The notes beneath the pieces are model-generated. The model was not told the origin of the DNA. It made no database searches and was given only the letters and a program-made list of their open reading frames with translations. A program made the translations under genes and the position numbers. From the NCBI GenBank assembly GCA_050084515.1, contig CM114273.1, forward strand, positions 10,044,001-10,108,000: a stretch of 64,000 nucleotides of DNA. The letters are read 5' to 3'. Of this stretch, positions 54,830 through 64,000 are shown in pieces (positions within the stretch are counted from its first letter, which is position 1; every line of letters begins with the position of its first letter). This DNA is from Blasia pusilla. Taxonomy: Eukaryota > Marchantiophyta > Marchantiopsida > Blasiales.

Positions 54830-55003
54830 ATCCGCACGACAGTTATCATGGTAGATGAGATGTAGGGCGAGATAGTATCGAGGCCTTGGAGGGGTCTTGT
54901 ACTTCCCTATTTTGAGAGGTCATATGTGACCTGCTCTTAGGAGGTGACATATGAGTGTAGGTCACCCTCCCTTTATGAGGAGTGGCAACCTTGGAGAGAT
55001 TGA
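54830..55003 (+). repeat. End of B1 and start of A2 of the plus-strand gypsy member
   Basis: B1 resumes as atccgcacgaca, followed by gt and then A2 (tatcatggtagatgaga..., 54844 on). A2 matches the repeat at 24744 and below (reverse strand) to about 55003, where LINE-associated DNA begins. This is a third case of the order purine tract, B1, short spacer, A2. Confidence 0.7.
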
Positions 55004-55029
55004 CAATCTGGTCTATAGGAGGAGACCAC

Positions 55030-56528
55030 GGTTCCACATGATTATTTTTGGTATACGTCCCACAATAGACTTCGTCTCATTTAAGATCATGTGCGCAACT
55101 TTGGGCTTTGAATTCTTGGCTACTGTTGGGGTTACTCGGATGATGAATAGCCGTCAATGTATCTTCAAGGAGTCTATCAAGGGTAGAGGAGGCCAATACT
55201 TGGCCTGCCACAAAAACCAGGTATCTCAAGAACTGAGACTTGACTACAAGTGAAGGGTTATGGTAGTCGAGGGTGGTTCCAGTTTGAAGGAAAGGCCCAT
55301 CTCCACAAAACCGTTGGTGATCTACACACCTAATATCTTTAATGCTCTCCAAGGAACCAGCGATGAAGAGCCTGCACATGAAGAGGTTCCATGTTGCAAG
55401 CAGCCACACCTATGCAAAAAGCATGCCCGCCAACCCCCAACCCACTTAGTGATAGGTCTCCATTTGGGTACCTGGAACTTCTGTGGACTGACCCATGCAA
55501 TGAAGCACCTTGAGATTGCTGAAGTTTTGCTGAAAAATCAAATACATATATGCGATGGTCAGGACACTTGGGAAACCAAGTTAATGGAGATACCCCATGT
55601 ACCAGACTATGCATGGTTTGGAAACAAGTGCAACACCCAGGCGGACAACAATAAACGTATGAAAGGTGTCGGGTTCTTCATCAAAGACTTCATGGTGGAC
55701 ATGTGTGAGATTATCAGCATAGGGCTCGAGTATGAACACAACATATGGGTCAAAGTTCGAGCAGAGTGCAACTCGCGGGATATGTATATTGGGTGTATTT
55801 ACATGCCTACAAACAGTGAATCTCATGTTGTAATAGAGGCATTGTTTGATAGTGTGAAAATTGATTGCCTTGGGTTCCAGACAAAGGGGAACATAGTCTT
55901 GCTGGGAGACTTCAACAGCTGGGTGGGGCAAGGCACTGATCCCCAAGCGGAGATCGGGATGTTTGGAGATGTGAGAGTGAATGGCAATGGCACATGGCTG
56001 ATCACGATGTTGAGGGAACTTCCTGTGATGGCAGTGAATGATAGGCATAAGGTGGGTTCCTTGGCCTGGACTAGGGTCAACTTCAAGGAGAATGAAAGCT
56101 CCATTGTGGACTACATAGTTGTGGATGAGGAACTCTACACACGCAATGGGAAAATCACAGTGGATGCGACAGACATAGGAAGATCATATCATTCATTGGT
56201 TTGGACAGAGTTGCAGCAAAGGCTAAAATGCTTGACCAAACCAGTGAAGAGAGTGATCAAGAAATGGAGGATAGAGGACTTCCAAGATGAGGGCAACAAG
56301 AAGGTGGACATTGGCAAGCTGGAAGAAAATCTCTTGGCATTTGACACTTTCATTGAATCTACCGTCAAGACCTTTGGGTTCACAAGAACCACTGTGGACA
56401 TGGTGTTGGCATGGTGGGAGCATGGAGTGACAGATGCCGCCGAGATTGCTGTTGGCAGAAAATTGATAATATGCGGAAGAGCCGTCAAATGGTGGTCTTT
56501 GGAACTCAAGGCAGCCATTTCCAAATGA
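55030..56528 (+). pseudogene. LINE endonuclease (EEP fold)
   Basis: The open frame 55260-56528 codes LHLGTWNFCGL (first strand, catalytic Asn), ICDGQDTW (position of the catalytic Glu, here Asp), VKVRAECNSRDMYIGCIYMP, GNIVLLGDFNSWVG (Asp, Asn), ESSIVDYIVVDEEL and RSYHSLVW (position of Ser-Asp-His, Asp here Tyr). These are the motifs of exonuclease-endonuclease-phosphatase domains of plant LINEs, which nick the target. Two acidic active-site positions appear changed. The frame is long and open, so decay is recent or slow. A basic linker (VKRVIKKWRIEDF) leads towards the reverse transcriptase. Confidence 0.85.
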
Positions 56529-57490
56529 AGGGAAGCGTATGTATCAAGTGCCAAATCCAAGGATGATGCATCCTTGTGGGCAGAGTGTGTGGCCCTACGC
56601 AAGGAAACCCGTCTTCTTGTGCGCATGCACAAGAAGAAATTGAACCAAGCGACATACTCATCCATCAATCAGAATTTCACTAAGAATCACAAAAAGTTCT
56701 GGATGGAAGTGCAGAAATTGAGCAAGGCCAGGGACAAAAATGACGTAAAGGCCTTGAAGAGAAAAGACGGTGGAATGGTGACCACGGCTAAATAGATCCG
56801 ACATGCGTTGGAAGACCATTACAAGGAGTTAGGCAAGAAGCCCGCTCGCACATCCCTTGAATACCAGAACTTCGAGAGGGTGGTGGAGGATTTTGTTAAG
56901 ATACAACGAGAGAAGGTAGATGATGAGGTTGAGTTGGGCAACCCATATAATGATTGGTTCTCCCTGGCTGAGGTGGGAGCAGTGATTGAAGAACTTGTGA
57001 ACCACAAAGCTGGCGGTGGTGATGAGCTTGTGAATGAGCTGTTGAAGTATGGTGATGCTGCTATGACTCGTTCTCTAGTGAGTCTCTTCAACTTGGTCTA
57101 GCGGGCACAAGTCATCCCACAAAGATGGCGGGTGGGAGTCATCGTGAACCTCTTCAAGAAGGGTGAGCGAGAAGGCCCTGGAAACTATAGGGGTATTACA
57201 TTGGTGAGTGTAGTCGGGAAGATCCTGTGCCGTTTACTCAACAATAGGATCTCTATGTACTTGGAGGAGAATTCTGTCATCAAGGAAGGCTAGGCTGACT
57301 TGTGGCAAGCCCAAGGATGCGTGGATCACATCTTTACCTTCAGTCAGATTATCCAGGGTAGGAAAAAAGAGGGGAAACCCACCTATTGCTTCTTCTTGGA
57401 CCTCAAGAAGGCATGCGACACTGTATGGTGTGACGGGCTATCTTAGAGCTTGTGGAAGGCGGGGCTGAGAGGGAAACTGTGGAGGGTGGT
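56529..57490 (+). pseudogene. LINE reverse transcriptase, N-terminal half
   Basis: Codes LEDHYKELGKKPARTSLEYQ, SLAEVGAVIEELVNHKAGGG, QRWRVGVIVNLFKKGEREGP, NYRGITLVSVVGKILCRLLN and FLDLKKACDTVWCDGL (motif A, Asp in F-x-D-x-x-K-A). Stops at 56523, 56793, 57099 and 57291. The sequence leaves the polymerase shortly after motif A, near 57490, so the F/YADD box, motif B and the rest of the palm are missing. Confidence 0.85.
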
Positions 57491-58447
57491 GGAGAACTAG
57501 GTGTGGAACCCTTGGAGGATATACGTGACATGGCCAAGTTGAAATGGTAGAGGCAGATAGAGACAATGGACTCCCATCACTATCCTAAAGAGGTGATGGG
57601 GAAAACCTGGACCCAAATAAGACTCGTAAAGCAGGCCAAATCTTGGACCAAAAAGGTTCAAGAGATTGTGCAAGCATCCAAGCTCCCAACAGGACCTAAA
57701 TTGTGGGAGCAAGATGAGAAAGCATTCGTGGACACCATAACCAAAGCAATGGGCAAACGCTCACAACAGAACAGCATGGAGGAAGCCATGAAAATGTCTA
57801 ACCTTTCTCTTTTGACGGTACATCCCGAGAAGGCAGAACTGAAGAACTATTTGCGGGGAACCCTTTGCTTGGGAACCCAGCTCAAGTTCAAGTTCAGAAC
57901 GGGGGCAATACCCTTGAACCATAAGAAAAGCAGGATGGGAAAACAACTAAACTCTTACGCCTTGTGTGAGAATGGGGATGAAACCTCTAGTCATTACTTG
58001 GTCTCTTAATCAAAGTTCACAATACACAGAGCAAGAGCATATGCTAATATTGCTAAGTTGGTAGCACCGGAATTTTTCAACACATTTAGTAGCCTTGATT
58101 CATTGCCCAAAGCTGCTGCACTGGTAAGTAATGTCTATTGGGGATCCCAATCAAGTAAAGTAGATGGTGTGGTGAAGAGTTTCTTGGTTGACACTTGGAA
58201 GCTCCGTACAAACACGTTGTTTGGTCAACACTCACACTATATGAGAGTGTCTCCCCTCTCACATGGTACCTTCTTCACTTGCTTCTCTCTCTATACCCAT
58301 CCCAGTCTCAAGCACTGTCCAACCAGGGTGCGTGATCTATGGTCGCAAGGCTACGACATGCACTACTTAATGAGTACATTCTCTCTTTGGGCGATGGTAA
58401 GGACAGAAAAATTATTGTTGTTGATGCACAATAATCTGACTGAGTAA
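57491..58447 (+). pseudogene. LINE C-terminal region with zinc-binding segment
   Basis: Two frames, 57566-58009 and 58058-58447. The first ends FKFRTGAIPLNHKKSRMGKQ then NSYALCENGDETSSHYLVS, a stop, SK. This is the CCHC region of LINE C-termini (C-x2-C...H-x4-C), with the first Cys read as Tyr and the last replaced by the stop. The second codes VYWGSQSSKVDGVVKSFLVD. It lies directly after the deleted polymerase, in the same direction. Confidence 0.65.
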
Positions 58448-58740
58448 TCGGGATTCTCACATGTAGACCCCCATTAGTCTACATGTCTGCAATCGGATTC
58501 CTCACATGTAAATCCCCATTTCGCTCGAGATTCCTCAGTTGCGCTCATGACAGAAATTGAGACGTCGCTACTCTCCTCGGCTTTCGGAAACTCTGATGTA
58601 CTCATTTAATTTTCAGAATCGAACTATCGCGACAAGATATGATGAAGTCAGTAGCAACACTCAATTAATGATTGCTTGTATTGTGGGTTAGTTTAATCAA
58701 ATAGCTCATGCTTGAACTATTGATCAAATATCTATTGTAA
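58448..58740 (+). other. Likely LINE 3' untranslated region
   Basis: Two partly repeated segments (tcacatgtagacccccatt and tcacatgtaaatccccattt) follow the last LINE frame. No clear poly(A) tail is visible. The boundary to the next repeat-rich region is not defined. Confidence 0.4.
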
Positions 58741-59860
58741 TTGCATCTGTTGCTGCTGTGATTGATGTTGCTTTTGTTGTAAAATCTGTTGTTGTTGTTG
58801 ATGTTGTTGTTGCTGCTGATATTTTTGCTGCTTTTGATGATGTTGTTGTTGTTGCTGCAACAACTATTGTTTCTGCTGCTGAAGTAAAAGTTGTTGTTAG
58901 TACTACTACAACTGCTCCTACTGTAGCTACTCCTGCTATTGTTGCATCTGCTACTGCTGTAATTGATATTGCTTTTGTTGTACAATCTGTTGTTGCTGCA
59001 GCACCTACTGTTCCTCCTGCTAAAGTAAAAGTTGTTGTTGATGTTGTTGTTGCTATAGCTGCTCCTGCTATTGTTGCATCTGGAACTGTTGTAATTGATG
59101 TTACTTTTGTTGTAAAATCTTATGTTGTTGCTGTTGCAGCAACTACTATTCCTGCTATTGAAGTAAAAGTTGTTGTTGTTGCTACTATAGCTGCTCCTGC
59201 TGTTGTTGCATCTGCTGTTGCTATAATTGATGTTGGTTTTGTTGTAAAATCTTTTGTTGTTGCTAATGTTGCTGCTACTGCTATAACAACTGCTGCTCCT
59301 AATTTTGTTGTAAGTGTTGCTGATGTTGTATTAATTGTTGTTGTTGTTGTAGTTGTTGATGATGCTAGTGTGTTTTTTGAGAAGAGCCTACAAAAGAGCC
59401 CTCCCATTTCTGAGATTGTATACTTTGCCTCGCAGCCTGCTATTGTTGCAATTTTTGTTGCTGCTGCATCAAGTGGTGCATTTGTAAACTACCTAGTACA
59501 ACTTGATTGTTGCTTCGTGGCACCATTTTCGCCTTGAGAGGGAGCATTGGAATAGTTGAAGTAGTTTGTGAAGTTCCAGAAACCATGACAGTAGGAGTTA
59601 TCTAAGCCTTGCTTAAGCCATTGGCCGCCCTATCTATGGACACTTCCATCATCGATATCCCAAGATGATGGAAAGAGGACAAGCTTGCACCAGCCGACGC
59701 AGTACTCCCCATGGATGATGAAGCTCTGCTCAAGTGAGCAATCCCATAGAGTGTTCCAGATTCCATGTAGCCACTACTCACGGGATTTTCTTGCATGCTC
59801 GATCCAGTCACACCTAATAACTTAGGATCTTGCACCACTGCTGGAGGCATCATCTATGAC
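58741..59860 (-). pseudogene. Glutamine-rich gene remnant, copy 1
   Basis: The plus strand is dense in gttgtt and gctgct; on the minus strand this is CAA/CAG coding Gln runs broken by stops. Upstream on the minus strand (59853-59602) is a non-repetitive stretch coding MMPPAVVQDPKLLGVTGSSM, VSSGYMESGTLYGIAHLSRA and SIDRAANGLSKA. It continues after a TAG with TPTVMVSGTSQTTSTIPM. The make-up (Gln, Met, Ser) is that of a transcription co-regulator such as a Mediator or chromatin subunit, but I cannot name it. A long valine-rich frame on the plus strand here is only the complement of the Gln codons. Confidence 0.5.
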
Positions 59861-60165
59861 AACGAAGAAATGTGTTGTGAGGTAAACCCAGCTTGGGCAT
59901 CTTTCTGGACGAGAGCTACATGTGCCTGTAATTGAGGGATATATTGGTTTGGAAATTGTGGCAGAGAGGAGGTTCCCTGAGGCATGTGCTCAATAATTCT
60001 AAGCTGAGCTTGTGGAGATTGGCTGATGGATGCCTATGACCCCTGCCCAGTAGCTTCCCTACCTCCATATTGTACATTCACCCTATTTTGTGCATGAATC
60101 GGAACGCCAAAATCAATGATTGCAACACATAGAGCTAATACCTAGTAAATCCCATGCTCTCTTAC
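59861..60165 (-). other. Continuation of the Gln-rich remnant
   Basis: The minus strand codes short stretches such as QLQAHVALVQKDAQAGFTSQ in line with the frame below 59853, then loses the frame. It probably belongs to the same decayed protein as 58741-59860. No separate gene is seen. Confidence 0.35.
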
Positions 60166-61060
60166 CGAGATGGTTGCGGCTGATGTTGTAGCTTATGTTT
60201 AGAAGGTTGTTGCTGGGATACTTGTTGCTGCTGCTGTTGTTGTGCCTTCAATTGTTGTTGCTGTGTATGTTGCTACTGCTACTACTGCAACAACTGTTGT
60301 TTATGTTGTTGAAGTAAAGTTGTTGCTGCTATAGCTGTTGCTACAACATTTCCTACTGTTGCATCAGCTGTTGCTGCCATTATTGGTGTTGCTTGTGTTG
60401 TCCTATAGAGTTACGTAACAAGAAATTAGGCATCGGCTCAAGTTAACAAGCTTGTTTTATGTGAAGAATTTTGAATGTTTGGAGTTTTATTTGCCACTGA
60501 ATTACAGTTTCCTAGTGCCTTCTAAAATTTGTTGCTACTGATGTTGCTGATGCTTTTGTAAGTGTTGTTGATTTTGTATTAATTTTTGTTGTTGTAGCAT
60601 ATGCTTTTGTTGTTGTAGTTGTTGATGATGCTGCTGTGATTGCTGAAAAGAGCCTACAATGAAATCCTCCAATTTTTGAGATGATATACTTTGCGTGAAT
60701 CCTAGGTATGTTCCATTGCATTAGAGATGATCGTGTTTGAAGAGAGGCTCCATCTGGCCTGGTTTCCTTATTAGGAAACATCCGTTGTGCGCCAAATTGG
60801 AACCCTTGTAGAGAGAATTGGGATTTCAACGCCAATTGAAGTTGCATCAACTTGTGTACTTTAAGATTGCTTGCTGCTTGCAAATACTGAGATATACCTA
60901 CTTAAGGATGGGACTGAGCGATCCCAGGTTGAACTTGGACAGAAGCTTGGGCTTCGGATTGAGTAGCATGCTGCAAGTAGGCCTGACTATGGAACTGTGC
61001 TTGCCCTTGCCCGTGTTTTAGAGCAGCTTGATTAACAACCTACACTTCATTGGATGTTTG
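60166..61060 (-). pseudogene. Glutamine-rich gene remnant, copy 2
   Basis: On the minus strand: QAALKHGQGQAQFHSQAYLQ, HATQSEAQASVQVQPG, a TAA, SQYLQAASNLKVHKLMQLQL and ALKSQFSLQGFQFGAQRMFP, followed in another frame by Gln runs. The joint between unique and Gln-repeat parts (about 60660-60700) resembles the same joint of copy 1 at about 59390-59440 (agagcctacaa, ttgagat, tatactttgc). The two remnants are therefore a direct duplication of parts of one gene, or two parts of one Gln-rich gene with an internal repeat. No function is assigned. Confidence 0.5.
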
Positions 61061-61789
61061 CATAGGCCCAGGCTTTTTGGATGGATTAGCTAATGGTAGT
61101 TAGCTAGTTTGTACAAGGAGATGCTTTTTCTTGTTAATTTTCTTTTTCTTTTTTCCAATTAGTAAAGCTATATATCAGTCATTTGGTATCATTTACATTC
61201 CACATAATAGAAGAGGTTTTCCTTTACTTTATCGCTCTCTGATACCCCATGGGCAGATTTGCTTGTTGCAGAGAACGAATCTTCTCCAAAAAAAAGAAAC
61301 GTGTTACAAGAGTGCTATCTAAAGCCATTCAAGCATCGAGTAGTGAACACGACAGTGATCTCAAGTCAGGGAGCAACAAGAAACACAAAGATCATTCAAG
61401 ATGGATAACACAAAGGGAGAGCTGAGACGCATACATCGAGCAGCCACTTCATCACACAGATAGCAAAGGTATTCTACAATAAGGTGTTGGTTTTCTCTTT
61501 AAGGATGAATCCAAGTTCTCATGTGCGCAAGGGAGGTAGGCCTCCACAACAAGGCTAGCCACCTTCTATAGAGGAGCATCAGGATGATCTACCTATTAAA
61601 CATCATGCTCACTTGCGAGGTAGACCAAGAATGCATATTGTGGTTCAACGTATCAGAAGTCTACCGAGTGAACTTCAAGTGATCATATGTGGACTTCATG
61701 CTCGCCACTATTGGTATTGGTATTGGCATGAATGTGTTGAGAACTAGAATTTTCATGTAGAAGCGTGCCATTTGTATGTCACCTTCTCT
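61061..61789 (+). other. Unassigned DNA with two short basic reading frames
   Basis: At 61249-61428 a 59-codon frame (MGRFACCRERIFSKKKKRVT...) is rich in Lys and Ser. At 61505-61780 another stretch reads SSHVRKGGRPPQQG and later HLRGRPRMHIVVQRIRS; GRPP and RGRPRM look like AT-hook cores. No start and stop arrangement makes a convincing gene. An origin in a transposase N-terminus is possible. Confidence 0.3.
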
Positions 61790-62198
61790 CATTTTGTGTG
61801 TCGACATGAGGATTGCTATGCGATCATCTGCTGGTTGATCATGGGGGTCGCCAGAATTCTTACCTTTCACATTTACCATGATGTGAATGGTTATGTTGTT
61901 GGCAAGGACTCTTCTTCCACTTCGAGGAAGGCATTGGCACTCATCCGAGGTGCGGTAAGAGGAGAGGAAGAGAGGAAGAGAGGAGAGAGGAGAGAGGAAG
62001 AGAGGAGAGAGGAGAGAGGAAACTACCTTCAACCGAAATAGATAAATTTTTTTGAAGAGAGTTTCCGTTGGGTTGAAGAGAGGAAACTTTTTGTGTGAAT
62101 TTTTTTGCACTTTTTTGTTCATTTATTAAACAATCCCACAGTTTTTTTTTCCTCTTCCATATTTTGGCAAAGCAATCCTCATGTCGACACACAAAATG
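61790..62198. repeat. 28-bp perfect inverted repeat around purine-rich DNA
   Basis: Arm one is 61790-61817 (cattttgtgtgtcgac...) and arm two 62171-62198 is its exact reverse complement; the loop is 353 bases. Both arms code HFVCRHEDC outward-in on their own strands. The loop holds a gagaggaagag-type purine run (61960-62025) like that in the A-type terminal repeats. It may be the ends of a small element or a fold-back copy of a transposase 5' exon. Confidence 0.6.
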
Positions 62199-62510
62199 TC
62201 CGATGAGTCCGACGAGTTGCAAATTCCCCTTTGAGTCCGACGAGTTGCAAATTGCTCAAAATTTACAAAACTGAGAAATCAGTGGAATCATAAGTGTGGA
62301 ACCAATCACTTTTTCCATCCAAGGTCTGGAAAAAATCTATCATTTGCCCCGGGCTGAATAGAGTTCAAGCTCACAGTGAAGGTTGAGAAAAAAAAAGAGT
62401 ACAATCTTAAACTTCATTTTGCATCCTCAAAGTGCGGGCAACCCGTCGGTTTCCGTCGGGTTGCACACTCGGGCAACCCGTCGCATCCGACAGCTTGCTT
62501 GGTTTCTTGG
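62195..62510. repeat. P1 palindromes beside MULE gene copy 2
   Basis: Copies at about 62198-62220 and 62233-62252 (half-length, gagtccgacgagttgcaa twice), 62440-62466 and 62475-62499. The last two are in the intron position equivalent to 2217-2713 of gene copy 1. Confidence 0.6.
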
Positions 62511-64000
62511 GTTTGAAATCCATATAATTCCCACGCTTCTCACCTTGAGCTACAACTTTACAAACAATTCTCAGCGTGAGCTTGACAAGACAAAATAGTG
62601 AACTCACCTGCCGCATGAAGTTTCCCCATTGTCTCATACGCATCTGATCCACCAACTCAACCAAGAGCACAACTCTTTGTACTTCCCTCAATCGCATGCT
62701 TCCTCCACCACCCATGAAGTTCTTCTGGCGGTCCATGGCCTGCTTCAAGGTTTTTCTGTCCTTGCAGCGTTGGAGTAGAGTGACATGCTCTGTCCTCTTA
62801 TTCTCCTTGATGCAAGATTTGGTGTACCGGGTCACAGACTGTTGCCAATGGAAAGCATCCGACCTTTCCCTCTCCGGTTGAACCTCTCCATCCCTGAACA
62901 CTTCCCGGATAGCAATCCACCCAGGTTGTGCATTGTCCGCCATGAACCCATAAATTTCGGAGGTGGCCTTTTGTTTTCCTTCACCACCTCCAATAAGAGT
63001 AACCAAAGACGTCTTCCGCCTTTACTTCACACACAAATATAGTTTTGAGTCCCTTCTCCACATGGTCATAAACGTGAGCACCCATCGTCAACCATCCGTT
63101 CAAAGACTCAGAGCAAATATCAAAGCGACCCAACTCCCGTAAAGATCTTCCCCTTCCTCATTCGATCTATAAGATCGAGGCCACTCGAGGACATGTGGTT
63201 GACATTTTGAAGACATAGGCCCTGGATCCTCGCCTCCTTGGCCCATGAACCGCCATCTCTGAATGAATGGAAATCTGGAGTTGGCCTTGATTCGGCGATG
63301 GCATCCATTTCGGCCGTCTTTCCATCCGTAACTCGATATCGACGCAAAGACAAATTCGGAAGCATTCGGGATCAGCGAGAAATGCGAGATTTTCCCGAGT
63401 TGTTTCTCCTCAACCGCCGTGATCTGCCTCGCCTAGGATTCCAAGCAATTGTTCACAAATTTGTGATGTCGTTGTGAGCTTGATCACCCGGGCTTTGAAC
63501 CCGGAGAGTTTCAAGACCTCGGCTACTTTCTTTGCCACATCCTCCTTGAGGTGTCTTTGGATTGCATCGGTCCACAGGATGAGTGTGGGAGCCAACATGA
63601 AGCGCCCGACCTTGTATACTCGGCGTGGAGCCCAAGTCATGGACAATGAAAAATATGTATGCAGGACACGCCCAACGTAGAAGGGCGATGCGACAATGAG
63701 GACATCGATGGCCTCCGGCGGTATTGTGGCACCCACCTCGTATGGAGTTTTGCATTCTTGGGGAATTGCGGACGTATTGACTCGCCCGTTGCGCTCTAGA
63801 TACGGGCATCTTTGGACTTCTACACTCCAAGGCTCCCACGCATTGGCGGCGGAGACAATCCAGGACCATCTCGGGATGGAAGCACCGTCCGTTGAAGCCT
63901 CGCACCATCGATGACAATCGGACTTTCTGTCCCATACCCTTCAGCGTCCTCCATCCTTCCTTTGAGCAGAGCGGCAAGTGGAGGCAACTCAAAAATGCGA
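62511..64000 (-). pseudogene. MULE/ZSWIM-type transposase, copy 2 (cut by window end)
   Basis: On the minus strand the protein of 2.7-4.1 kb is repeated: HRCPHC with ACPAYIFFIVHDL, LHTYFSLSMTWAPRRVYKVG, TDAIQRHLKEDVAKKVAEVL, TTSQICEQLLGILG, and KATSEIYGFMADNAQPGWIA followed by IREVF and DAFHWQQSVTRYTKSC, ending near RNFMRQV at 62600 with a donor (ctgcgg-cag|gtgagttcac on the sense strand). The central block is open over a longer frame than in copy 1, but other frames are broken by small indels. The SWIM exon is not found downstream; the DNA after the intron start is P1 repeats and the 61.8-62.2 kb inverted repeat. The 5' part lies beyond 64000. Confidence 0.65.

Noticed and set aside
58758-59537. 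259-codon valine/alanine-rich open frame on the plus strand
   Set aside because: It is the complement of CAA/CAG glutamine codons and related triplets; GTT/GCT repetition keeps it open by chance.
1-64000. tRNA and rRNA genes, riboswitches
   Set aside because: None could be recognised by eye on either strand.

Overview
The window is eukaryotic nuclear DNA from a land plant. The evidence is an apparently intact, intronless mTERF gene of the organelle-targeted type, a Ty1/copia element primed by initiator-Met tRNA, a Helitron-type 3' end, GT-AG introns and dense nested retroelements. A non-seed plant (bryophyte, possibly a liverwort) is my guess from the kind of repeats and is not proved by the sequence. 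Almost everything apart from the mTERF gene (32502-34502, minus) is mobile or decayed DNA.

Layout. 1-4.7 kb (minus): a broken MULE/ZSWIM-type transposase gene ending in a SWIM zinc finger, with a 474-bp solo terminal repeat inside its last exon. 5.9-10.7 kb (plus): a decayed multi-exon gene with a coiled-coil N-terminus, a possible ParB-like segment and an N4/N6 DNA-methyltransferase-like C-terminus; its introns carry short palindromes. 10.75-13 kb: a 0.4-kb direct repeat around a 1.1-kb LTR-like repeat, whose inverted relative at 20374-21516 is a solo LTR with a perfect 5-bp target duplication. 13.36-20.35 kb (minus): gypsy copy A. 21.5-23.8 kb: an array of a second short palindrome. 23.8-24.7 kb: terminal repeat and leader of a further element. 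25.2-29.05 kb (minus): gypsy copy B. 32.5-34.5 kb: mTERF. 35.5 kb: Helitron-like terminus. 35.9-37.5 kb (plus): gypsy copy D. 37846-49320 (minus): gypsy copy C, complete end to end with a 4-bp target duplication. 49525-54829 (plus): a copia element. 55.03-58.6 kb (plus): a LINE. 58.7-61.1 kb: two related glutamine-rich gene remnants (minus). 61.2-62.2 kb: unrecognised DNA with a 28-bp perfect inverted repeat. 62.4-64 kb (minus): a second copy of the MULE gene, cut by the window end.

The most interesting system is the gypsy family A/B/C/D. Read in sense, its polyprotein is gag (CCHC), protease, a DNMT3-like C5 cytosine methyltransferase (motifs I, IV, VI, VIII and IX/X in canonical order), reverse transcriptase, RNase H, DDE integrase and a C-terminal PHD finger. 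Its ends do not look like ordinary LTRs. Copy C reads A1 - coding - purine tract - B1 - A2 - B2, a split direct repeat, yet it has a DDE integrase and a 4-bp target duplication. The same purine tract-B1-A2 order is seen in two other copies. DNA methyltransferases inside retrotransposons have been reported from charophyte algae and dinoflagellates (de Mendoza and colleagues, 2018); the combination with a PHD finger and split repeats is what deserves checking here.

Nesting gives a relative order. A plus-strand member of the same family (copy D with the 3' end at 49325-55003) was hit by copy C, by the copia element in its B1 repeat and by the LINE in its A2 repeat. Many nonsense codons in these genes fit C-to-T change on one strand or the other, as expected of long-methylated DNA.
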